Part shown: piece after piece, positions 25,501 through 32,744 of the stretch
Numbering within the stretch: position 1 is the stretch's first letter
How the letters are laid out: each line of letters starts with the position of its first letter
Source of the DNA: Bacteroidia bacterium
GTDB taxonomy: Bacteria; Bacteroidota; Bacteroidia; Flavobacteriales; Flavobacteriaceae
Direction: 5' to 3'
Assembly (NCBI GenBank): GCA_030427985.1
Contig: JAUIBH010000032.1
Coordinates: 1 to 35,450 of the forward strand
DNA length: 35,450 bases
Made by a program: the position numbers and the translations under genes
The notes under the pieces: generated by a model
The model's database searches: none
Told to the model about the DNA's origin: nothing
What the model saw: the letters and a program-made list of their open reading frames with translations, nothing else

Positions 25501-25875
25501 AAACAAGTAACCGAGTTTGAATCCGTCTATCTTGAAAACCATGGGAATGGAAATTTTGACATAAAACACCTGCCCAATTATGCCCAATTAGGGCCTACCC
25601 TCTCTTTTGTATTTGCCGATGTCAATCAAGATGGACATAGGGATGTTATTGGTTCTGGAGCAATTCATGAAAGTGAAGTGGAAACTGTGCGATACGATGG
25701 AAATATTGGTTATGTACTACTGGGCGATTCCAAAGGCGGATTTACACCTTACAAAGACGTGAATTTTTATAACGACCTCAATGCCAAAAACATGGAGCTG
25801 ATCAGCATTAAAAACAAGCCTTATATTGTTATAGCCAACAATGACCGCCCATTGACCATCTTCAAACTGAATTAG
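22585..25875 (+). CDS. FG-GAP/VCBS and ASPIC-UnbV repeat lipoprotein (1096 residues)
   Basis: A very large exported lipoprotein (signal ending LFLFSC, Cys20). I count thirteen calcium-loop motifs of the DxDxDG-xD kind, such as DVNNDGLDD, DYDKDGDLD and DFDLDGDLD, spread over residues about 70-1030, which form beta-propeller FG-GAP blades. An ASPIC/UnbV domain sits in the middle (about 506-592: LSIKLVGNDRNINAIGAKVK, SPTLNFGLGD, VEIIWGDGR), with a second propeller after it. Such CRTAC1-like proteins are common in marine Flavobacteria, but their function is unknown; binding of glycan or other surface partners is possible. It overlaps the convergent FG-GAP gene by four bases. Confidence 0.88.
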   Translation: MSHKLRHSTLFLYLLFLFSCNTKNEIKKKQTTSDKLFTLLSNEHTNVHFKNSVEETADFNVLNYYYTYNGGGVAVGDVNNDGLDDIYFTSNQQSNKLYLNKGDFTFEDITDIAKVSDTEGWSTGTTMIDINNDGWMDIYVCKSASLDNNLLRRNKLFVNQKDGTFKEEAKKWGLDDDGFSTQSYFFDYDKDGDLDMFLINHRADFLNSINLEVILSDKEFYPQTSDHLYRNDGGKFTDVTIKSGLMNKEFSLSAAIGDYNNDGWLDIFVANDFITPDKLYINNKNGTFSNQIDQRLKHISYSSMGSDIADINNDLLPDLMVLDMSAEDHSRGKQNMPSMNTSGFWYIVRSGYHFPYMSNMLNLNNGNGYFSDIGQLAGVSKTDWSWGPLLADFDCDGLKDIFITNGIKREIANQDFGNFLDTEQETVKNMSIQQVLDRMPSEKLQNYAFKNNGDLAFSKATSTWGFEQTVNSNGAAYADLDNDGDLDLVMNNLDDEASIYQNNATNNFLSIKLVGNDRNINAIGAKVKVFTENTSQYQELFLSRGYQSSVSPTLNFGLGDETTIKKVEIIWGDGRMSVGENLSANQTLTFNQKDSKPKTTQSQYAFSNNFKRMNPEDLGIRYRHKENEFNDFSKQVLLPQKQSQPGPAFAVADINNDGLDDLFLGGALNQPSEMYLQNPNGTFERLNPSIFETDKVYEDVGAHFFDADNDQDLDLYVTSGGYELDESDTLLQDRLYLNDGEGNFTKSDMLPRLISNTKTVQSFDYDADGDLDLFVGGTMVPGKYPLPSASYILENTGTQFVVATESIAPDLKSLGIVNDFLFSDYDKDGDKDLLVVGEWMPITIFNNTNGLFTKTSLESFDETSGWWNTIAEIDFDLDGDLDYFLGNLGGNNKFHPSLEKPLHVYGTNLGDDNNYDMFLSKKYQGNLVPVRGKECSTQQNPFVSEKIKSYKEFANSTLEDIYGSNVLEASYHKQVTEFESVYLENHGNGNFDIKHLPNYAQLGPTLSFVFADVNQDGHRDVIGSGAIHESEVETVRYDGNIGYVLLGDSKGGFTPYKDVNFYNDLNAKNMELISIKNKPYIVIANNDRPLTIFKLN

Positions 25876-28157
25876 GGTGAATGATGTTGATGTTCAGGCA
25901 TTTCTTTTTTAAATGAGAATTTAGGAAGATTGAGTTTTTGAATCTCCCCTCCTTCCTTAATCTTAATATGCTGATTGACCTCAACATTATTGAAAATAGA
26001 AACGGGCATGCTGTAGTGAGGCCATTTAATCTCCAATTTTTTAATGATGCTGGCTTGTCCCAAACCTATTTCGGCCATTAAACTATTGCCACCAAAACTC
26101 GCCCCAGAATCAACGGTATGGTATATTTTTCGTTCTGTTTGGTTTTCTTCAATGGTAATAATGATTTTGGCCCCAATCGCAGAGCGATTGCTTTGCTTCC
26201 CTTCCAACACCATATTGATCCAATTATTTTCATTACCCATGGGGTTTTCAAAAAGCAGGTTTCGGAAAACATCTCCTTCCACTGCCCCACCCATAACGGC
26301 ATAAATATCTTGGTCGCCATCCATATCCATATCCCCAAAACCAATGGCATGCCCTTTTTGAATATGCCCAAAACCACCACTATAGGTAACATCCTCAAAA
26401 CTTTTTCCATCCACATTGTGGTACATTTTGTTGGGAACTATGGAGAAGAAATCCGGATCTCCCGTTGCCAAATAAAAATCCAAAAAACCATCATTATCCA
26501 AGTCCCCGAAATTACAGCCCATGGTAGCGATAGGCTCTGTTAAGTTGGTTTTTAAGGATACTTCCGTAAAGGTGTTATCGCCATTATTTTGATAAAGAAG
26601 GGGTCTGTATTCTGTCGTGGTGGTCTTGAGGCTTCGAAGTAACATTTCAGATGGCAACACTTCCGAAGAAGAGTACCCGGAAACAAAAATATCTTCAAAA
26701 CCATCATTGTTGTAATCAAAAAACCAAGTTGGGAAACTCAATTTTGGTTCCGCCACACCAAAACTTTTCTCCGCAATTTTAAACGATGGTTTTCCGGTTT
26801 CTTTGGTAGTATTGATATACAAGGTGTTCAGACCATCGTAGTCGGACAAATAAAGGTCTGGATACAAATCATTGTTGACATCACCACTGGCCACGCCTTT
26901 AAAAAAGCCTGGAACGGTTATTCCTGCTGCTTTGGCTATGTTTTGGAATGTGCCATCCCCATTATTTAAAAACAACTCGCAAAAGCTTTGTTTCGCTTCA
27001 GACCATTCGTTGGCGATGAACAAATCCAGCCAACCATCTAAATTAACATCTACCCAAACGGCGGTTTGGGTTGGGCTAAGCGAATATACTCCAGCGGCCT
27101 TGGTCACATCAGTAAAGGTTCCATCGCCGTTATTGCGCATCAAGGAATTGGGGATGCTCCCATATATGGATAACCAAGCACCCCTTAAGATCATAAAATC
27201 CATATGGCCATCATTGTCGTAATCAGCATGTCTTAAGTTTAGGCCACCGGTGACTCCTTCCAGTCCTGCTTCGGTAGTTTTATCCGAAAAGCCGCCCATG
27301 GCATCGTTCTCAAAATACTTGATTTGATCATTCAAACCCCAGGAAGATGCAATGATATCCAAATAGCCATCCCCATTAAAATCATCCACGCATGTTCCTC
27401 CTGATAATTGGTTAACATCCACACCCAAATTCATGGCGATATCAGTAAAATGGGGAATCGTCCCCGAATTGGAAAAGTGTGATTCCGGTATCCTATAGTT
27501 GCTTGGCACCTGTTCAGGATATTGACCCAAGGTCATGTTCGCAATGTTCAACAAATATTGGCATTCCAAATCATTTGGATTTTGAGCAAGTAACTCGGTT
27601 AGCAACTTTATGGATTGCTGTGCTCCTTCTTTTAAAACATGCTGTGCTTTGGGACTTATAGGAATAATGCACGATTCATTGGTATGGTTGGCATTGCAAT
27701 TGTCCTGTTCGGCTTTTCGCATATAGGCAATGGCCAATTGTTTTTTGATATAAAAAATCAGCTCTTCTTTCGACTGTACATTTTTACTTTCCACAAGCTG
27801 CAATACTTGGGTCAAAATTGCAATGGATTGCTCTGTTTTACCAGCATTCAACAACTCCAAACCATAAGTGAACAATAGGTTTAATTGTTCGTTTCCACGA
27901 GCAACATTTAGCTTTTGTTTCAATAACGCAACTTTTCTGTTGTTAAAAATATAGGGGACGTTCTCTATGTTGATGGAAGCCATTCTTTGTTGGATGTCAT
28001 GGATCATCACTTGGGTGGAACTATCCCTTTCAACTGGCATTGTACTTGTTTCAACTTTGGAAGCATCATCGGTTTTGTTTGAGTTTATACAGCCGACCAG
28101 CAATACAGCCCATAAAACCGATATTCGAAAAACTCCATTTTTAATCAGAGAGTACAT
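25872..28157 (-). CDS. CRTAC1-like FG-GAP and ASPIC-UnbV lipoprotein (761 residues)
   Basis: An exported lipoprotein (signal ending LLVGC, Cys23). Residues about 70-230 are helical and TPR-like (LLFTYGLELLNAGKTEQSIA). Seven calcium-loop motifs follow (for example DFNGDGYLD, DYDNDGHMD, DLDNDGFLD), forming one propeller, and a C-terminal ASPIC/UnbV domain (about 660-745: NWINMVLEGKQSNRSAIGAK, HTVDSGASFGGNS, LEIKWP). It differs from its convergent neighbour in having one propeller, an N-terminal repeat domain, and UnbV at the end. The stops overlap by four bases (TTAG). Its promoter at 28208-28241 holds a LacI-type operator between the -33 and -7 elements, so it is repressed with the PUL. Role unknown. 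Confidence 0.88.
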   Translation of the reverse strand: MYSLIKNGVFRISVLWAVLLVGCINSNKTDDASKVETSTMPVERDSSTQVMIHDIQQRMASINIENVPYIFNNRKVALLKQKLNVARGNEQLNLLFTYGLELLNAGKTEQSIAILTQVLQLVESKNVQSKEELIFYIKKQLAIAYMRKAEQDNCNANHTNESCIIPISPKAQHVLKEGAQQSIKLLTELLAQNPNDLECQYLLNIANMTLGQYPEQVPSNYRIPESHFSNSGTIPHFTDIAMNLGVDVNQLSGGTCVDDFNGDGYLDIIASSWGLNDQIKYFENDAMGGFSDKTTEAGLEGVTGGLNLRHADYDNDGHMDFMILRGAWLSIYGSIPNSLMRNNGDGTFTDVTKAAGVYSLSPTQTAVWVDVNLDGWLDLFIANEWSEAKQSFCELFLNNGDGTFQNIAKAAGITVPGFFKGVASGDVNNDLYPDLYLSDYDGLNTLYINTTKETGKPSFKIAEKSFGVAEPKLSFPTWFFDYNNDGFEDIFVSGYSSSEVLPSEMLLRSLKTTTTEYRPLLYQNNGDNTFTEVSLKTNLTEPIATMGCNFGDLDNDGFLDFYLATGDPDFFSIVPNKMYHNVDGKSFEDVTYSGGFGHIQKGHAIGFGDMDMDGDQDIYAVMGGAVEGDVFRNLLFENPMGNENNWINMVLEGKQSNRSAIGAKIIITIEENQTERKIYHTVDSGASFGGNSLMAEIGLGQASIIKKLEIKWPHYSMPVSIFNNVEVNQHIKIKEGGEIQKLNLPKFSFKKEMPEHQHHSP

Positions 28158-28207
28158 AGCTTAAAACAATTGTAGACCCATAAGATTAATGAATTTAAAT
28201 GGATTGT

Positions 28208-28241
28208 CAAAAATATTATGCAACCGATTGCATATACAAAA
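28208..28241 (-). promoter_or_regulatory. CRTAC1-like gene promoter enclosing a LacI-type operator
   Basis: On the minus strand TTTTG (28241-28237), 21 bases, then a perfect TATTTTTG (28215-28208). The operator 28219-28232 lies wholly between the two elements, the classical position for a repressor. The ATG is at 28157, giving a leader of about 45 bases. Confidence 0.72.
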
Positions 28242-28259
28242 CTATATTACGTATCTTTA
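28219..28259 (+). promoter_or_regulatory. GH2 promoter with LacI-type operator
   Basis: TGCAACCGATTGCA (28219-28232), whose TTG (28228-28230) acts as -33 element, followed by 21 bases and TATCTTTA (28252-28259). It is divergent from the preceding promoter and shares the same operator. The leader up to the GH2 start is about 175 bases and holds nothing else I can recognise. Confidence 0.7.
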
Positions 28260-28439
28260 AGACATTCAATTAAATACGAATAAATCTCTGCATCTAATCT
28301 CAGGCGATAGGATTAAGTATATTAATCTGTTGTATGGAAAAGCTAGTTGTAATTTAGGCGAAGACCGCTTTGCTTTTGGCAAACGGTTTTCCTATTCAAG
28401 AATTATCAACTTTTATTCATTATCTTGAGGAAACATCAC

Positions 28440-31190
28440 ATGATTCATACTCAATTACCAAACATGATTCAAAGAACAAATCATTATTTCATTGCAATAA
28501 TGTTTTTATTTCTTGCAGCCTGCAATCCAAATCCTGCAATAAAAACGATTCAAAATCCCAGGGAGCATATTTCAATCAATAAAGATTGGAGATTTATTAA
28601 ATATGAATCTTCTACAATTGCTGATGATTTATATTATGACGTCCGTCCAGAAGTAACAAATGTCAACGACTCAAAAGCTGCCGATACGCCTGCAACGGAA
28701 GCAGAGAAATTAAAAGCATCGAAAAAAGTATTGAAACCATATATTTTACCAACTGCAAATGCTTTTATACAAGATAAATCCAAACATCACATAAGACCTG
28801 AGGGGAATCCTGGCATGGATTTTCCATTTGTGCAAAGCACTTTTGATGACAATGACTGGGAAAAAGTTACTATCCCTCACGATTGGGCCATAAAAGGGCC
28901 TTTTCAAGAAGGTGAAAATGCCGAAGTCACTGGCGGAATGGGCCGTTTGCCGAGTAATGGAGTGGCTTGGTATCGCAAAAAAATTGACATTACAAACGCT
29001 GATAAAAGCAAGTCTGTTTTTTTAGATGTAGACGGGATCATGTCATACGCCATGGTTTGGTTAAATGGCAATTTAGTGGGTGGGTGGCCTTACGGATACA
29101 ATTCATGGCGGCTGGATTTAACACCTTACCTTAATTTTGAAGGCGATAATCAATTGGCAATTCGTGTAGACAATCCCAACCATTCTGCACGTTGGTACCC
29201 AGGAGCAGGCATTTATCGCAATATTTGGTTGACCAAAACCAATAAAGTGCATATAGCACATTGGGGAACAACCGTTTCAACCCACAATGTTTCAGATGAT
29301 TCTGCGACAGTGGATTTTTCTGTTTCCGTGGACAATGATTCTGAAACAAGCGCCAAAATTGATGTGGTTACCGAAATTTATGCTTTGGAGGATAGTGTGT
29401 CGGCGGTTGCATTGCTGCCAAAAGAGACGTTGACAATAGCTTCGGGAAAATCAAAAAAAATATCTGGCAGGGCAACCATTGAAAACCCCAAGCTATGGGG
29501 CCCACCTCCAACACAAACACCAAACTTATATAAAGCCATTACGACAATTTCAAAAAATGGAAAAGTCATCGATTCATACGATACCTCTTTTGGAATTCGC
29601 TCATTGGAGTTCGACCCAAATCAAGGCATTCTGGTAAATGGCGAGCTAGTAAAAATAAAAGGTGTTAATGAACATCACGATTTGGGCGCATTGGGTGCTG
29701 CATTTAATGTTCAAGCCGCAGAACGCAAATTGGAAATCTTAAAAGAAATCGGGTGTAATGCCATCCGAATGGCACATAATCCACCTGCACCGGAGTTGTT
29801 GGATTTATGTGATGAAATGGGCTTTTTGGTCATTGATGAAGTTTTCGATTCCTGGGAACGTAAAAAAACGCCGCACGATTTTCATTTAATTTTTCCAGAT
29901 TGGTACGAAGCTGATGCACGGGCCATGGTACGTCGCGATAAAAATCACCCATCCATAATCATTTGGAGTTACGGCAATGAAGTAGGCGAGCAATATACTG
30001 ATGAAGAGGGCGCAGATATAGGAAGGAAATTAGTTGAAGTAATCAAAGATGAAGACCCCACACGTTTAACAACAAGCGCCATGAATTGGGCAAAATCCGA
30101 TATGCCATTTCCAACGGTAATGGATGTGATCAGTTTCAATTATCAAGGTGAGGGTATTCGACAAGACCCAGTTTTCGATACCGTTACAAATCGCATAAAG
30201 ACCAAGCCGCAATATGGACCTTTCCATGAAAAATTTCCCGACAAAGTGATTTTGAGCAGTGAAACAGCTTCTGCGGCCAGTAGTCGAGGAGTTTATTTGT
30301 TTCCCGTAACGGATAAAAAAAGTGCCCCAATGTTAAACGGAAATGGAAAGGACGATAGTATTTCGCAAGTAAGCGCGTATGAGTTGTATGCTGTGGATTT
30401 TGGGTCTTCGGCAGATAAGGTTTTTGCTTCACTAGATAAGCATCCTTATTCGGCAGGGGAGTTTGTTTGGACCGGATTTGATTATCTGGGAGAACCCACC
30501 CCCTACTATAATTGTAGAAGCTCATACAATGGCATTATTGATTTAGCAGGCTTTCCCAAAGATAGGTACTACCTGTACCAAGCCCGTTGGCGACCAAACC
30601 TGCCCATGGTGCATATTTTACCCCACTGGAACTGGCCAGACCGAATTGGTAAAATTACGCCAGTACATGTGTTCACCTCTGGTGATGAGGTGGAATTGTT
30701 TCTAAATGGTAAATCACTTGGAAAAAAGAAAAAAGGGGAGTTTGAATATCGGTTACGATGGGATGATGTGATATATCAACCAGGGGAATTAAAAGCTGTT
30801 TCCTATAAAAATGGGAAAGTTTGGGCTGAGGAAATTGTAAAAACTACCGGTGTTCCAGCAAAACTAGAAGCAGAGGTAGACAGAAATAACATTAATTCCG
30901 ATGGGTTGGATTTAGCCTACATAACTGTAAGGGTGCTGGATGAAGACGGAAATTTTGTAGCCAATGCTGAAAATGAAATTGAATTTACCGTTGATGGTCC
31001 AGGAGCGTTAATCGCAACCGATAATGGAAACCCATGCGATATGACCGAGTTTCCTTCACCCAAAAGAAATGCCTTTAGCGGATTGGCCTTGGGAATTGTA
31101 AGGTCAAAAGATGGCCAACCCGGTACGATTAAGGTAAAGGCAACCGCCAACGGATTGGAGTTGTCAACCGTTGAAATTGAGAGTAAATAA
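28440..31190 (+). CDS. Glycoside hydrolase family 2 lipoprotein (beta-galactosidase-like)
   Basis: A large exported glycosidase of 916 residues. The signal ends LFLAAC, so it is lipid-anchored; the ATG at 28464 (8 codons later) is an equally good start, and the TTG at 28425 is less likely. Domains in order: sugar-binding jelly roll (about 120-275, IPHDWAIKGPF, WYRKKI, VRVDNPNHSARWYPGAGIYRN), Ig-like domain (to about 385), TIM barrel (about 390-690), then DUF4982-type and Ig-like C-terminal domains. Acid/base is Glu514 in WSYGNEVGE; the nucleophile is probably Glu608 in LSSETAS, with Glu674 (GEFVWTGFDY) also conserved. Beta-galactosidase, beta-glucuronidase and related activities occur in this group. 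Confidence 0.92.
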   Translation: MIHTQLPNMIQRTNHYFIAIMFLFLAACNPNPAIKTIQNPREHISINKDWRFIKYESSTIADDLYYDVRPEVTNVNDSKAADTPATEAEKLKASKKVLKPYILPTANAFIQDKSKHHIRPEGNPGMDFPFVQSTFDDNDWEKVTIPHDWAIKGPFQEGENAEVTGGMGRLPSNGVAWYRKKIDITNADKSKSVFLDVDGIMSYAMVWLNGNLVGGWPYGYNSWRLDLTPYLNFEGDNQLAIRVDNPNHSARWYPGAGIYRNIWLTKTNKVHIAHWGTTVSTHNVSDDSATVDFSVSVDNDSETSAKIDVVTEIYALEDSVSAVALLPKETLTIASGKSKKISGRATIENPKLWGPPPTQTPNLYKAITTISKNGKVIDSYDTSFGIRSLEFDPNQGILVNGELVKIKGVNEHHDLGALGAAFNVQAAERKLEILKEIGCNAIRMAHNPPAPELLDLCDEMGFLVIDEVFDSWERKKTPHDFHLIFPDWYEADARAMVRRDKNHPSIIIWSYGNEVGEQYTDEEGADIGRKLVEVIKDEDPTRLTTSAMNWAKSDMPFPTVMDVISFNYQGEGIRQDPVFDTVTNRIKTKPQYGPFHEKFPDKVILSSETASAASSRGVYLFPVTDKKSAPMLNGNGKDDSISQVSAYELYAVDFGSSADKVFASLDKHPYSAGEFVWTGFDYLGEPTPYYNCRSSYNGIIDLAGFPKDRYYLYQARWRPNLPMVHILPHWNWPDRIGKITPVHVFTSGDEVELFLNGKSLGKKKKGEFEYRLRWDDVIYQPGELKAVSYKNGKVWAEEIVKTTGVPAKLEAEVDRNNINSDGLDLAYITVRVLDEDGNFVANAENEIEFTVDGPGALIATDNGNPCDMTEFPSPKRNAFSGLALGIVRSKDGQPGTIKVKATANGLELSTVEIESK

Positions 31191-31201
31191 TTTTATCTTT
31201 T

Positions 31202-32743
31202 TTAGCGAGGTGTTTTTTGATAGTTAAGAAACTTATTGGCCCATGGAATAAAATGTTTCATGTTGGGCCAATCCGTATGTCCTCCATCATGTTGACGCCA
31301 TGCCAGCTCACCATCAAGCATATCGGTATTGTGGGGTGGCATTTCTTCCTGTAAATAATCATTGGAAACACCTAGATCCTTCGCTCCCAATAATTTAAAG
31401 ACTTCACCGGCAGCAATAGTGGCCATATAACTCCCTTTTTGGTCCAACCAAAGGGCATCTCCCTGCTCAGGAATGCCATAACTGATAAATGTGGGTCTTG
31501 GCGCACAGAGTGCAATCAACTCATGGGAATCCACCGGAAGGTCACACCCTGTTTTGCTGCCAAAACTTGCCTTGGCTGCGCCATATTTTAAATAGTTGCC
31601 TGCCATCCAATGGCTTTCGCCTGCTCCTGTTAGGCTTTCAACGGCCTCCCCAAAAATCCTTCGGTGCAATGTTGCACCACCTTTTCCTGAAGATCCAATC
31701 AAACCTGTAGCAAAACGTTGGTCAAACGCCATAGTCACCAGAGCGGCCTTGCCATATCGGGAAACGCCTTCTATCCCTACTTTAGTGGCATCCACCAAGG
31801 GGTCAGTCTCCAAATAATCCAAAACGCGACTTGCTCCCCAACCCCAAGCACGCAATGCACCCCAATCATCGGGTTTACGATACTGTCCTTTGTTCACCAA
31901 ACCAATAATTCCACTCCTCAATCCAGCGGAATTGTCAGCCTGTATGCTTGCGGGCTCAAGGGTAACATAGCCCCAGCCTGCATTCAGCAATTGTTCGGTG
32001 GAGGGAAGATCGCCTTCTGGTAAAGGCTCCCAGAAATTTGGGCCAGGCAATTTTGTAATAGGACTATACGCTGGGTATTTGTCGAAAATCGCTTTTAGTT
32101 TGGGGTCGTGTTTGATCATCATCCCCTTAAAGGATGCATTGAGGGTTTCCATATCTTCTTCTGAAGGTTGTGCTGGAGCCGGAAACGAAGGTCGGCCGAA
32201 CATAATCAACACTGGCACCGGTCCTTCCACATTGGCTGGAACCACCAACATCGCGTTGATATCCACAGTAATGGAAGGATAGGAACTGTTATCCACATGC
32301 CCTACCAATTGTTTTACTACCACGGGTGTCCTACGGACAAACTCCTTGTCCTCTACTTTTACGGTCCAAGTGACGTCTGGTATGTTTTCAGGCAATCGAC
32401 CATATACCTCGCGTTCAAAATCCGCTACTAGTTCAGGACGGCGGACGTTCCACCAGTCATCGGCATCTTTTACTTTTTTCCCCTTCTTGGTAACCAAAAC
32501 CTCTGGTAATTCAGGACAAGGATTAGCAATGGATTCATCATAGTTGGCTGAATTGGGTGCTGTTGGGTCACCACTTGGTCCAGGCCGCAATGCTGCAATA
32601 CCCAATTGTTCCATCATATTTTCATGGTTTATTCGCCCTAATCGATTTATGCTATCTCGCTCTTCGGGAGACAAAAAGAATTGTGCATTTCCGTAAAAGC
32701 TGGTCAACACACAAATGAATACGATATAATGTGATGCTTTCAT
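31202..32743 (-). CDS. CE15-like glucuronoyl esterase
   Basis: An exported alpha/beta hydrolase of 513 residues with a Sec signal (cleavage near YGNAQ, residue 20). The nucleophile motif is EGVSRYGKAAL with Ser328; fungal CE15 enzymes have GCSRxGK, while many bacterial ones lack the Cys as here. GSSGKGGATLHRR, SHWMAGNY and CAPRPTFI follow, and the catalytic His is probably His489 in HDGGHTDW. CE15 enzymes cut esters between 4-O-methyl-glucuronic acid of xylan and lignin or alcohols. The N-terminal 130 residues are longer than the core domain and include a region RRPELVADFEREVYGRLP typical of the family. It begins one base after the stop of the next gene, so both form an operon. Confidence 0.85.
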   Translation of the reverse strand: MKASHYIVFICVLTSFYGNAQFFLSPEERDSINRLGRINHENMMEQLGIAALRPGPSGDPTAPNSANYDESIANPCPELPEVLVTKKGKKVKDADDWWNVRRPELVADFEREVYGRLPENIPDVTWTVKVEDKEFVRRTPVVVKQLVGHVDNSSYPSITVDINAMLVVPANVEGPVPVLIMFGRPSFPAPAQPSEEDMETLNASFKGMMIKHDPKLKAIFDKYPAYSPITKLPGPNFWEPLPEGDLPSTEQLLNAGWGYVTLEPASIQADNSAGLRSGIIGLVNKGQYRKPDDWGALRAWGWGASRVLDYLETDPLVDATKVGIEGVSRYGKAALVTMAFDQRFATGLIGSSGKGGATLHRRIFGEAVESLTGAGESHWMAGNYLKYGAAKASFGSKTGCDLPVDSHELIALCAPRPTFISYGIPEQGDALWLDQKGSYMATIAAGEVFKLLGAKDLGVSNDYLQEEMPPHNTDMLDGELAWRQHDGGHTDWPNMKHFIPWANKFLNYQKTPR

Positions 32744-32744
32744 T

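Noticed and set aside
23266-26543. Open frames opposite the two FG-GAP genes
   Set aside because: They mirror the repeated Asp-rich motifs on the other strand and have no signal, domain or promoter of their own.
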